Positions 10,895-22,267 of a stretch of 64,000 bases of DNA are shown piece after piece. The notes under the pieces are model-generated. The model saw only the letters and a program-made list of their open reading frames with translations. It had not been told where the DNA came from and searched no databases. Within the stretch, counting starts at the first letter, position 1, and each line of letters begins with the position of its first letter. Both the position numbers and the translations under genes were made by a program. The stretch lies in the NCBI GenBank assembly GCA_015501055.1, contig JADNYV010000191.1, positions 1 through 64,000 of the forward strand, in the 5' to 3' direction. Source of the DNA: Mucidula mucida. Taxonomy: Eukaryota > Basidiomycota > Agaricomycetes > Agaricales > Physalacriaceae.

Positions 10895-12906
10895 CTATGT
10901 TGGCATGAGCCCTTTCTCCGTGTCCAACACGAAGCCCTCCACCTCCAACTTGCTCAGCCTTGTAAGATCAACTGAGGAAAGCTGTGCCACCTCTAGGGTG
11001 TGAGGCCTAGCCCTGATTGCCAACAAGTCGATGTTCACATCGCGCACAACCCTTTTAACGCAATCTTCATCTGTGCCCACGAAGCAATAGACCAGGCGGA
11101 GCGAATCTATGTCGAGATTGTTGGTTGCGAGTCTGGCAAGGATCTGGAGTAAATTTTTGACAACATGGACATTCCATGTGGTGAGAGAGGACGAGATCGG
11201 GCAGATTACACTCTTCGTGATGAGGATAGCATTGACGACAGCAAAGTCGCCTGAGTGCGGCCGGAGGTACAGTGGACGGGACTCGCACTGGTCCAGCACG
11301 TGAGTTTCGAGCAAGAAGTCCTGTGCGTCGCCGATGAGTTCAAGTTCTGCTTTGACTGGGCCGCCCCCAAAGGCGGCCGGCACACCAATCTTTTTGTACA
11401 TGAACGCCCGATGGATCATGTTCTCGACAAGCTTGCCAGCAGCTGGACGCAGGGTAGGGCTGTCGAACGCCTGGGCCAGCTGTCGCCGGACATCCTTACC
11501 ATGCCACTCTGCCAGCTCCACAGTGCGGTTGGCAATGAAGCCTGAGAGGAAATCAAACGAACAAACCTTCCGTCGGAAGGAAGGTTTTTCGCTCTTGTCC
11601 CACACTTCTAGGGGCTGGATGAGAAAGATGTCGTGACTGGCTTCGTTGCCCTCGTAAATAACATCCTCATAGGCAAAATTGAAGAAATCCCAGTGAGCCA
11701 AAGCGTTCTTGATGATACCATCGATGACCGAAGTGTCGGAGAGTTCGGAGAGGTCGGGGGCGCCCAATCCAAAGATGCTACGCACAATCGGTCCGGTGAT
11801 GGCTAATCTAGCCAGAACGTCTTGTGGGTCTTTTTTGTTCAGTTTCCTGTATTTCGTCACATCATTGCTTTCCAAACAAAGACAATCCACACGTCATGAC
11901 AGCAATTTCTTCTAACGACCACGGCTTCATGTACCAGGGGGCGGCGGAGAATTGTTTGGTGAAATGGTGCATGCGGCGCGCCATCGGCGACGACGTCCAT
12001 ATCAATCCACGAGCCATATTAATCCACCGGCCAGGAAAATACTCTGCTGGACCATCAATGTCAATAAGGACCCAGCTGTGGCGGATAGCATCTCGAATTT
12101 GTCTGTAGTCCATGACATTGTCCCCCTTCACAATGTGGACGCCGGCTTTGGAAAAGTAGAGGAAATAGTGGCGTTCTGGGATGAAGAAGACCGACTGGCC
12201 AGAAGAAAGCAAACGGAATAGGAAGTAGACTGCGCCGGCACTCTTACCTAGTGCAATGTATGAGCACGAAAAGCAGAAGGGAAAACGGCTATTTACCGAT
12301 ACCAGGCTGACCGGTGAGGAAGAACCGGGGATTGGTGGCAGTGGCGGCATCCGCCATGAATTCGACGTATTCTTGGAGGATAATAAACGTTTCGCAGTGA
12401 TCGAGCCAGTGGACGGCTAAGTCCTTGTGCTCGGCGAGGTTGATGTATCGAACCATGGGCGCTGGCGCACACTGTGCCGATTTGTCCATGTCTACGTCCT
12501 CTACAGTGGCGGCCCAGATGCCCAAGTCTGCTGGGCACCTTTCAATACATCTGGCTAAACTCTCAGCCTCAGGCGCAGCTGGATCTGCAGGCTGGCTTGA
12601 AGCTGGTTCTGTTGGCCAGAGGAGCTTGTGAAGCCCTGCATACACCATATCGGTGTCCACCAAACGGGTAAACCCAGGCAGAGTAGGCTCGTCGTCGAGC
12701 ATGGTACTTGGAAGAGGACAAGTTCTAGGAACGACGATTAGCCCGCAGATGACATGAACGCGGCGAGCTCGCGGTGCATTGTCAAGCGTGCACCGTGGGA
12801 ATCGAAGCACGTGCAGCTTTCCTCGACGCTTGAGGCGGCTTGACTCCAATGACTGAGTGTCACTGTCAGAACGCATTGCAAAGACGAACCAGGCTACTTC
12901 TGGCAT
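10895..12906 (-). CDS. CRN/RHS-like P-loop NTPase with nuclease-like C-terminus, left copy
   Basis: Three exons: 12906-12297, 12247-11893, 11846-10895, with GT-AG introns of 49 and 46 bp. Together they give about 638 aa, in frame throughout. The end of the N-terminal part (RRVHVICGLIVVP) resembles the tail of a Crinkler-type header. A Walker A motif (GQPGIGK/S, interrupted by intron 1) follows, then an ATPase core (WVLIDIDG, possible Walker B). The C-terminal region (LYLRPHSGDFAVVNAIL, VYCFVGTDEDCV) resembles the restriction-endonuclease-like end of CRN/RHS proteins. That class is known as effectors or genome-conflict proteins; the function here is unproven. The canonical nuclease residues are not obvious. 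Confidence 0.6.
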
Positions 12907-13141
12907 AATTCCGCGTGAATGATCACGGAGACTGACATCTGTATCATCAAGAAACCGTTGGTGCGCCTCCTCTTTCGGTAAGTATACGTACTTGCTATAT
13001 ATCTAGCGCCTAATCGTGTTTGAAATGTTACACAAATGAAATGTATGGCTCCTTGACGCGTGCTTTCAAACGTTGTGTAACCGCTTTCGCACGCGTCCAA
13101 TTGGAGCCCGTCTTACGCGCTGGCCCATCTTTTCGCGTTTG

Positions 13142-13378
13142 TTAGAACCATTTCTGTTCACCAACGTCAGTAGTTGCCTTCAGTGGAACTTCCAGGAGGA
13201 TACGATTCCTCGATTCCTTCGGGACGCCGACCTTGAAGGAGCAGTCAATGGAGATTGGCAGACTCGCTAGCGAGTGTATTCCGCTCTCTGGAAGCATGTC
13301 CGCCCAGGTCGAGAAGGCTTTTTGCATGCTTGAGATGCACCACAAGACGATGTTTGGAAACGGGACTGCTATCTTCCT
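13142..13378 (+). pseudogene. Fused fragments of AIG1-like GTPase gene, left arm
   Basis: FLFTNVSSCLQWNFQEDTIP matches the middle of the 5' gene (near 415-470). It is joined directly to EIGRLASE..MSAQVEKAF, which matches about 1260-1370, so some 0.76 kb of gene is missing between them. No P-loop is present. It lies 236 bp upstream of the CRN-like gene on the opposite strand. Confidence 0.75.
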
Positions 13379-13499
13379 TTTCACTGTATTTCCGCTCCAT
13401 GAAATCAAGGATGCTTGTATATCACCAAACGGCCATTTCAAGATTTACACCACCATCGACAAGTGCATCAGTCTTCTTCCCGTGTCCGCCGAACGCCAA

Positions 13500-13802
13500 C
13501 TAATTGCAATACAATAAATCCCCTTTGCTCTCGCAGCATTTTCTGTATCTATAGGACTCATCGCCTGTGTCACAGTAGATGTCCTTGCCGAGAAAGACGT
13601 GATGGAGTGTGTCGGTACCCATGACGTCCAAGCAGCATTGCCTGTATAAGGTCAAGGAACGCGCTGGCAGAGACAATAACACGTACTTTGTAGACGACAT
13701 GATGGGATCGAGTCTTTGGTACCGACAGTAGCAGTACCCAGCCTGGACGGTGCTGATGAACGTCAAGGTGACGAGTGCAGTGAAGATTTGGGTGAGCTTC
13801 AT
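13500..13802 (-). CDS. Small secreted 8-cysteine protein, left copy
   Basis: Exons 13802-13687 and 13641-13500 with a 45-bp GT-AG intron encode 85 aa. A 21-residue signal peptide (MKLTQIFTALVTLTFISTVQA) is followed by a mature part of about 64 aa with eight cysteines in the order CxC, CC, C, CC, C. This is typical of disulfide-stabilised secreted proteins. I do not recognise a family. The signal peptide is close to that of the M43 gene at 2838. A TATA-like TTATAAG lies about 65 bp upstream. Both arm copies are intact. Confidence 0.7.
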   Translation of the reverse strand: MKLTQIFTALVTLTFISTVQAGYCYCRYQRLDPIMSSTKYVLLSLPARSLTLYRQCCLDVMGTDTLHHVFLGKDIYCDTGDESYRYRKCCESKGDLLYCN

Positions 13803-14753
13803 TGTGCGAATGACTTCTGGCAGGTCGTTGGATCGTTGAATTGATACTCTTGAACGACGGAGCTTATAAGCTGGGGGTCCAGGGTTCTATTTTGAGAACA
13901 ACTCGTCGACGGAGATTGACGCATACGAGGCGTTCTCGGAGGTGATCCAGTTTCGGGAAAGTAGATTTGCTACTGCAACAAGATAACGAAGTGGAGTATG
14001 AGCAGTAGAAGTGAGACGTACAGTTGGCGTCGGACTAAAAGGATGTACACAGGGTCCTACCCTTATCGCACTGCGCAAAATGGCGCCACGCTCGAGGTGG
14101 AACTTGAACCATGTTGGTTTAACTCTGAGAATCACTGAGAAGAAGAGGAAATCATGAAGCACTCGGTGCTGGCGCGGAGCCTGTTTTGGGAAGTAGCAGT
14201 CTTTCTTCTTCAACAGGAGAGCACCACAACCACGTTCAGTGCTCGGCAGGACGTCGAACGCTGTCCGCGATGCCCGAACTCAGAGCTTGGATAAGGCTTA
14301 GGTATAACGAAGCACTGGTCCCAGAGGAAAGGATCCGCGAATCTCGCCGTACGAAGAGATTTCTAGTTCCGGGAAGCACTGCGCATAGTCACCAGTAGAA
14401 GTGGCACCACAGATTGCAACTTCAAATCCGTATACAGAGGCGAGTTGTGAAGGTGCCCGGAGATCACGAACCTACCGGCAAGATAGGACTCGATCTTCGA
14501 TGTCAGCTTGGGGGGAAAGTCGACGATGATTTCTTTACTAGTGCTAGTTGACGCGCTATCAAGGCACAGGCGAATCCTCGGGTGAACTGAAGGGTCGTGG
14601 AGCATTCAGAGAAGACGTCTCGAAGAATGGTCGCCCCAAAATCACCTCACAAGCCATTCCGACTATACTCCAACATACGTTGACGTCTTTACGCGCTGTA
14701 CGGACTAAACCGCATTTACGCCACTTGCCCGTCAAGTATATCTTGTTGAAAGC
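13803..14753. other. Arm interval without a recognised gene
   Basis: Short frames on both strands (for example minus 14605-14363, containing KEIIVDFPPK) look like remains of a coding region, but I recognise no family. The sequence is nearly identical at 51464-52400. Confidence 0.4.
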
Positions 14754-15688
14754 CTACTCCCAAAGAGTCTTGCAGTAGATGCGTTCTCCTAGGATAACCG
14801 TGACAGAAATTAGACGTGGAACAGGTGTCGCGTAGGATTGCGCTACTACGAATACAACATTCATGTTTACGGGCTCTTGCAAGTGTCCTGTCAGAGATTT
14901 GGACACGATAAAGGCCGCTTGAGAAGAAACGAACATACCTACAGTAGGATCTTCAATTCGCGTGTTACCAGAAACTGTGGCGTCATGATTGGCGGTAATG
15001 TTCCTGCAATCCATATTCGTTGGTGAACACTCGTCTTGAAAGCGCTGATGCAGGTCCTCGTCGTCATCGAAATGGATCCGACAGTATTGGCAGAAAGAGT
15101 GTCGAGGACTCTGAACGTAATGTTCCTTCAGTCCAACCGGCGTGTCGAAGTCGAGCTGGCAAGTGTAGCATTTATTATGTACAGTCGAGTCGCGTTCATG
15201 CTGGTCTCGTGCGTGAAAATCCGAGAAGAACCTATCGCAACGATGACAGAAGACTTTCGGCCTGTGATCGCTGTCCACGTGCTAGTAAAAAACGTATGAG
15301 ATGGGTAAATCGTTGAAAAAGAAGCGTACATCTTGGAGATCGCGGTCGCGGGCAAAATCGCGCTGACATTCGATACAATAGCTGTGGCCAAGCGACTGCC
15401 TGAGATGTTCCTGCAACCCGTAGTCATTGACGAACACCCTGTCGCATTTGGCGCAGTAGCTGTGGCAATTGCGCTTGTGCCAGTAGAGCTCCTCGTCATC
15501 CTCCAAGTCCTCGTCGCAATATTGGCAAAACGCGTGGCGCTTTGGACCAGATGCTCCTTCAACCCAACCGAGGTCTCAAAATCCATGTCGCAACGGTATC
15601 AGATGTTGTGTCGGCCAGAATAGCGTTCATGTTGGTCGAAAGCAGCGGCATGAGGGAAATCGCGGTCACAGCGGGCGCAGTACGCCAT
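14754..15688 (-). pseudogene. Multi-C2H2 zinc-finger gene, dead, left copy
   Basis: From ATG 15688 the frame begins MAYCARCDRDF. It hits TGA at 15601-15599, where the first Cys of the second finger is expected. A frameshift follows in the stretch leading to CQYCDED. After that, fingers read cleanly: CAKCDRVFVNDYGLQEH, CIECQRDF, a GT-AG intron, CHRCDRFF, CYTCQLDF, CQYCRIHF. Spacing is about C-x2-C-x12-H-x5-H. The right arm has the same TGA and the same frameshift. A decayed third copy is at 10 kb. Confidence 0.75.
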
Positions 15689-15699
15689 TTTGGGTTGAA

Positions 15700-16983
15700 G
15701 CTGAGGCTAGATACGGCTTAGCTATGCATCGTCCAGTTGTACTCGAACGTACGTTTTGAGCTAACGTTTGTCTTCGTGAAGAACAGGGATGACAAGTAAT
15801 GAGAAAAGAGCAAACGAGCGAAGAATGTCTCAGGAAGCATCAGCCAATGACTGGTCTTGATACCTTTCACAAAACTCAGCGACGTTTTCTCAACTAGTCG
15901 TGACATTATTGATTGACAGAGAAACATACACCCTTAGTTATTTTGGCATGGAAGATTGAAGCGAAATTAGAGAATTCAAGACGTATACTCGAAATCCCCT
16001 CCGTATTCCGAGGCTAGAGGGATAGATAATCAGTGACAATGTTGGAAGATGCGTTGAAAAGGATCAGACATCCAAAGGAAGGACATTACAACCCGCATCG
16101 CGCCACCCCCACTCCACATCCAGCGCAACCAAACGGCGGCCCACGCTCCCATGCCAATGGGTTCAACATGTGTACGGAGGGGGAATATGGATGCTTCAAT
16201 GAGGGAGTTCTCGTAACGAGGACGCTCGAGTGGAAACTGCGAATGTACGGAAAATTTCATCGTGCATGCATGCATTGATGAGAACGAAGGAGGCCGACGC
16301 TCACATTGTGCTATGGAGACCGCTGTTATAGGATGCCAACCAAGAATATCTGAGAGGAAGATGGGTTAGAAAAAGATCGAGAACAACAGATGCGGAAACG
16401 AAAAGAATCAGACTAAATGGCACTGGCAAGTACACTGTGCGCCCCGTAGGACGCGTGTTCGTTGCGAACGAACAAGCTCTATTACTCGGCATGGTCGTGT
16501 AGGACGGGGAAGAGAATAACGTCATCACGAAGAAATACTGGGAATGGTACACACCTCAGACTAAAATAGAACTGTGGGATGCCCACGAGTGCGAGCGCCA
16601 GCGAGGCGGCTTCGCCGCAATGGATTTACTGATGCCAGCACGAGTCATCTGTCGACGGACATGGTTCAAACGCGACGAGCACTTCAGTATACCCATTATG
16701 AGGCTCGATACTTTCATGGAGAACGGACAGGAAATGAGCGGACTGCGGCCTATTTACTGGACAAGATGGGCTATCCTTGCGCGACGTGAATTTGTTGATG
16801 TTTGGTCACTTAGTCCGGCCGGGTTCACGAACTCTATGTATGCTCGCTGCCAGCTGGCGCTCGCAATCATGAGGGTCGATCGGTGAGAGAATTTTTTCAA
16901 GTATACTCTCGATTTCAGTCTCCGCTCTAAAAAGCCGACGCAACACAGGCACGTGGTCCTAATTACTCTTGTGAGTCGCCACC
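15700..16983. other. Arm interval, no recognised gene; 303 bp unique to left arm
   Basis: Short frames (plus 16033-16278, minus 15927-15718) are conserved in both arms because of the duplication, not demonstrably by selection. 16564-16866 is absent from the right arm (junction 49655/49656). A plus-strand frame 16620-16886 spans most of it, with no recognised domain. Confidence 0.45.
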
Positions 16984-18616
16984 ATGAACGCTCTGGGTAT
17001 TTCACTCGCCGGCGGCGTATTAGCCACTACATATATCTTCAAACCTGTTCAATGGATACGCGTACGCGGCTTCTGGAGCTCACTGTATTGGACAATCCGA
17101 TCCTGGCTATGGAACTATCCCGTCACCCAGGATTATGGTGTTTGGAAAACGGGCGACCCCAATGACTTAGAAGTCTTCGAGAGTGACAGGAGGCGACTAC
17201 TACGCATGTGGCGCTTTCTTCGGCCGTTCTTTCCTTCGTGTGGATACCACCTATACGTTCCTAAAGATTCCGCCGACATTTATAGTTACCTTGTCCCAAT
17301 TACCCCCATGTCATCTGGAATGCACTCGTTTCCATTTGCGCCATGCTTGTACAAGACGGACGCAGAGGCGGAATTCCCTTTCTATGTGACTACATTCGCC
17401 TCAATTTTAGCGCCTTTGGCTCACCAGCTTAGTCTCCATTTGTTTGGCCAGCACGGGACAGAATTGGGCGAGACGTTATGGTCAAGTGGGTCCCTGTTTG
17501 ATGTTTGAAGGTTCCTTATCTCATATTTCGCAGGGCGGTTTCTGGTTCCAAACCGACCAAAGAGCTACAAGCACTTCGTCTTTTACAGTCTGATGCCCTT
17601 CGAGACGATCCGCGGAACCATACTATACCCGTTCTTGATTTCATTGAGTTCAATAACCAAGTGTTTGCTGTGATGCCTAGGCAAGTGTTCAGTCGCCATT
17701 TTCGTTGACTAGGTCCGACCTCCAATAGATGGACTGGGGCAACTAGGGCTGATTTCGTGACGGTTGGCGAACTCGTTCGCTACGGTCAGGCATTTTTGGA
17801 GGTTAGTCTCCGTTATCTCGAAAGTACTTGTCCTGATTTTTGAGATCCTTGATAAGGCGACCGCCTTCATTCATGAGCACAATATTGCGCACGGCGACAT
17901 CGACTTTCAAAACATGGTTATGGATGTGATGGTTTCAGAACCAAAAGCACCGTTCGGAGCCGTTTTCGCGGGCGTTCGTGGACCTGAACGCAAGTACGCC
18001 TTCATTGACTTTGAAACGGCGACACTGCCGGCGCCTTCTGATAGCAGCAGCCCCGATGCTGAGCATTGCGTCCAACGGTGTTCACCTGCAGCCGATTTTG
18101 CGCGCGCCTCGAAACGTGACGTTGATGATTTGGCTTTGGCTCTTGAAATCCATCTTAGGGTGAGCAACATCGCTATAGCTGTCATAGGTTGCAACTACGT
18201 TCTTTGTTCAGTGTATTGAAGACGTCATACCCGATCTCGGAACGCTTTTTGATTCCATGAAGAACCGTGATGACCCGCATCAGCTCACTGCTGCTGCTGC
18301 GCTCTCTCGATTCGAAGAAATATGCAGTTCACTCAGCACAGACGATATGCAACGGGAGGTTAAAGCAATCTGGTGGACCCGTGGTACGGATGTACGTTTC
18401 CACGCTGTTCCTAAAAGCTCACTCTCGCAGAACACATCAAATATCGTGTTTCGCCACCAATATACATCTCCGATGCTTGATACGAAAGTTCTGGCTCGGA
18501 ACATTTTTACGTGTCCCAAATTGGTTGTACGAGTCCACGGATTCTGGGATCATAGATACATTCCCAAGGAGGCTTCGACTGGGGAACTTGCCTATCAATT
18601 TAAGTACGTCCGTTAA
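16984..18616 (+). CDS. Divergent protein-kinase-like gene, left copy
   Basis: The first exon begins MNALGISLAGG with a possible N-terminal membrane helix (LGISLAGGVLATTYIF). Then come a nucleotide-binding-like strand (IGRDVMVKWVP), RDDPRNHTIPVLDFIEF and FAVMPR (hinge-like), a catalytic loop IAHGDIDFQN (HGD for HRD) and FIDFET in place of DFG. The C-terminal lobe ends FKYVR with stop at 18614-18616. Introns around 17480-17535 and 18155-18215 are needed, and the join near 17455 is out of frame in both arms, so the model may be a decayed gene. Such kinase-like genes are expanded in mushrooms; activity is uncertain. Confidence 0.6.
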
Positions 18617-18696
18617 GGTCCTTATAGGCGACGTCAAGTCCCTCATAAAACGCAGGCATTGAAAGGGTACAAAGCGTTTTCGAGTGCCTATGATCG

Positions 18697-19204
18697 AGGC
18701 TCTTTCCAGTTGAGATTTCTTAGCCAAAATGTGCGGCTGAGATTGAACAACCCTGTCATCAGGTTGGTGCCTGAATGTGTACGCTCAGTCAAATCCGTTA
18801 TCAGGTGAAGTCGTCGCATGACATCGTTTAAGCGCTTTGCATCCTACAGCCATCATCGTTCATCCCAAGTTGATCCCCAAGCATGTCCTCACATTCACCA
18901 GCTATCTATCTTCAGCTTGCGCACCACAGCACAACGTCTCACGATACATTCAGTTCCGCGTCGGCCGTACCGTGAAGCTCACCCAGTACTACGAGGGTGG
19001 TCGGGAAAATACATCAAAGGCGACACTGGGGAGGTTCGGGGTAAGTGGCGACGGGCCAGGGAAACGCATATGTAAGTCTTCTCACCGGTACGGTAGCCCT
19101 TGCAGCGCAATACTGATGGTTGTAGTACTGGACCTACCGCATCAAGTTCACTGATGGGCGCGAAGAATGGAGGGTGCCCGAGACTTATTTGGAAATTGCT
19201 TAGG
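18697..19204 (+). pseudogene. Remnant of small domain downstream of kinase tail
   Basis: Readable blocks are FRVGRTVKLTQYYEGGR and, after a probable intron, WTYRIKFTDGREEWRVPETYLE followed by a stop. The same two blocks recur at 20090-20335. I do not recognise the domain. The start lies inside the arm edge, so only the left arm keeps it. Confidence 0.45.
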
Positions 19205-19439
19205 ATGTTGTCTTGAAGTTTGTCCATTACCAGCCCAAGATCCTTCACTGCCTGAGCTCTTTGACAGAAAATGAAATTGGTATCAGTATTGTGTAGAGTG
19301 TTTGGCTTCTTCAAGTGCCGTTATCACGTCATTGCGACATTGCCTATTTCGCGCGCTTGCTGGTACTCAGACTTCACCTTTTTCTCGTTCACTGACGTTT
19401 CTCGGGGTTTGACCTTTGTTGACGAACACCTTTCTCGGC

Positions 19440-20340
19440 CAACAACCTCCAAGTTAGTAGGAAGACAATCCGCATCAGCCCACTGCTGCTGCTGCACTCT
19501 CTCGTTACGAAAAAATCTGCAGCTTCCTAAGCATGAATGACATGGAACGTGAGGTCAAAGCGATCTGGTGGGCCAATGGTAGGGATGTACCTTTCGATGC
19601 TACGACCAAAATGCCTGATCTCTTGACAGGACAACTCAGATATCGCGCATCTTCGCCGGTGTACGTCTCGGACTGCTGGTACAAACACTTGTAATCCAGC
19701 GATTATCGCGGTGACCAATTTATATACGTTCTCGCTATAAGTATGTGAGTCCGTTAAGCCGTCTTATAGACGTCGAATCCCCCACGAAGCTTCAAGCCTG
19801 TAGATTTTGTAACTCCGCTGAACTCTTATCATCGATTCGTCAAGTAGTCTTCGTCAGATGCACTGACAAAGCCCAACACGACGGACATGCGCCAGGCTAG
19901 TGCCTGAAAGTGTACGCTCAGTCACATCCGACAACGACTATCTTTAGGACGCCGCCTGATCATTGAATAGCTTTGCATCCTACTGTCACTGTTCTTCCCC
20001 GCCATGTCTTCACATCCGCCACCACGGGTATCTATATGCAATCTCTCGATTATTAAACAGCTTCTCAATGTGATGTATACACGCAGTTCGGCGATGGAGA
20101 TACCGTGAAGCTCATTTACAACTATCAGCCGCCGGGCACCAACGACAACAAGTGATTCTACAAATGAGGCGATTGTGGTAGGGTTGAAAACAAATGGCAG
20201 TCAGGCCGAGGAAACGTTTATGTATGTCTTCACGCCGGCGTAAACCTGTCCTGATGGTCATAGGACTGGACGTATGCTGTCATGTTCAACGACGGGCGCA
20301 AGGAGTGGGGTGTACCCGAGACTTACTTGGAATTATACAA
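19440..20340 (+). pseudogene. Decayed tandem copy of kinase tail plus small domain
   Basis: 19465-19690 reads TAAAALSRYEKICSFLS and VKAIWWANG, matching the kinase C-terminal end at 18280-18390. Further matches are CCGTTAAGCCGTCTTATAG, GTGCCTGAAAGTGTACGCTCAGTCA and the small-domain blocks VKLIYNYQPPG and FNDGRKEWGVPETYLE. Order and spacing follow 18280-19204, giving a tandem duplication of about 1.15 kb. Confidence 0.65.
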
Positions 20341-20984
20341 TGGACTGGCCTAGTGATTGGGAATCGGGATCTTTTCAAAACAAAAGGTATGACAGGCACT
20401 ACCTAACATTCTAGACTACCTGAAATATTCTACAGAGACTCATTTCTGTATCAGTATAGTATTCTGTAATCGATTGTAGCTAAAAGTTAGCGTGATTCAT
20501 TGTGTAGTATCTCTGAGTCGATACGCAGTTCGCGCGCTTCGGAACATCCCGATTTCCGCTTTACTTACGTCGTCCCCGGGCTTTGACGCGTCGATATCCA
20601 CTAACTACATACGAGATCGAACCACCCCCGATCTACAGAATTACACAGCCGGGCGCGAAAGTTGCATGACGCTGCGAGGTGCGTTTCCGTCAATTCATGG
20701 AGTACCACATGCTGATGTGTCCACCCGTTTTCTCTCAGCGTGAGCTGCGATAAGGCTAAGGGCATACAATCCACGTCATATTGGTCGAACTTCTGTGATA
20801 TCGAACTGTATCAGTCAAGATACAAGCAATGAGCATTGAGATCTAGAATTGATTTCATAAGGTGCCCGTCTCTCGCCTGGGCCAGCGCTTTTAGCGACTT
20901 GCTGTGGTCATACAGAGGTCATCCCTTAATGTGATGGTTGGCCGGTTCTAATTTAAGTAGTGAACTCGACTGGCTACACTCTCT
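20341..20984. other. Intergenic, nothing recognised
   Basis: Only short frames on both strands, no family recognised. Confidence 0.4.
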
Positions 20985-22267
20985 TGCCCACCTTCTACGC
21001 TCAGCCGAGAAGAATATCCTCGAAATATCGCTAGTCCCCCTTTTGGATGAGCTGGAGGTACGTCTATGACTCTAGGTATCGTACTAGCTATGGCGTTTGA
21101 TGCTCGGATGGAACGTAGGCCCTTCAATGGCTCTGCTCCACGTCCAGTTGTTCCTGCGGTTTCCCTTGCCGACTCAAGACAACGCTTAACGATCAAGATG
21201 TCACCGAACCTGAGCCCCCTCATCCTCCCGAGGATGAATCCGCCATCAGGTGAGCGACTTATGATGTTGGCCGGGAGTGACCTATTCGAATACTAGGTCT
21301 CTCACGGACCCCCCTGCTGAGCAGGCGAACAACTCAATTGACGATGATACTGCCTCCCTTGATGGTAGCTTCGTGAAGCTTGAACCGGACGCCCAAGATA
21401 TCGCACCTAGTGCGGTCGATGATGATACTCCCAAGTAAACCATTGTTGTCCGACTCAATGACTTGTCTGAGCTCCTTCAGGTTGACCCCGACCGTCAGAG
21501 ATTCATCTAATGCGCTCGATCAAGCCAATACCGTCCCCGACGTGAAAGCCAGCGTTCTGCAACATGCCGAAGGAGAACTAGTCGACCTCAAACGATCGAA
21601 TAGCAGCGAAGGATCCGGACTTTTCATTTTGTACAAGTACTCGACGTTAACGTTTGCGCAGTGGTTCCGCCTCAAACGAAAGAGAACCTGTTCCTGGTCA
21701 TGATGCCATGATTTCTTTAGAATCTTCAAATTCGTCAGAAAGGTCCGCCTCTGTTTTCAGCGGTGACAATACTCCGACTCTCGTTTGTGAGCTTCAAGGT
21801 CCTATGGATGACGATCTGACTGAGACTCGGAGGCGTGTTCCTTCCTCAACATCTGACTATACCATTATTTGCAGCGAGGTAGCCTACAATACGCTTTCTG
21901 TCCCGAAATGAGACATACGAAACCCTCAACCTTGGGGCCGAGGTTGCTCAAGAATATGTTGATCCAATTCCTCTTACAAGATTTGAACTGATCCTGTGGC
22001 TTCCGTCTCTGAGACTCAATCTGACACAATAGCGCGCCACAATTCTTGATGGATGGCGTCATCCATACCGTGAAGAACCGTGCCGAACGTACCATGGTTG
22101 GAGAAACGGGCGTTGGGAAGATCAGCTTTCTCTCGCTTTTTGGGAACATTGTGAAGGGGCGGCGCCCAGACCCATTTGTACAGCCAGTAGGACTTCGGTC
22201 ATTCGGGAATTGTGCTGAGGAGCCAGAATGCCTTCTTGTATATGAGAGATCTAACCTACCCTTCTAA
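20985..22267 (+). pseudogene. Remnant of another AIG1-like GTPase gene
   Basis: The 3' end has a clear P-loop block (MVGETGVGKISFLSLFGNIV, from about 22091) matching the 5'-edge gene, then quickly loses frame. Upstream are acidic, Pro-rich, low-complexity stretches (VTEPEPPHPPEDES; DDDTASLDGSFVKLEPD) separated by intron-like gaps. They could be the disordered N-terminus of the same gene, though that link is inferred from position only. Confidence 0.5.

Larger units (their letters stand above)
10647..18696. repeat. Left arm of ~8-kb inverted duplication
   Basis: The reverse complement of 47825-55588 matches this interval nearly throughout, at roughly 98-99% in the gene bodies and lower in the outermost 250 bp. 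The inner edge is sharp: after TATGATCG the arms differ. The largest difference is 303 bp present only here (16564-16866). Five gene units lie inside in the same order and orientation relative to the arm. Confidence 0.95.
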
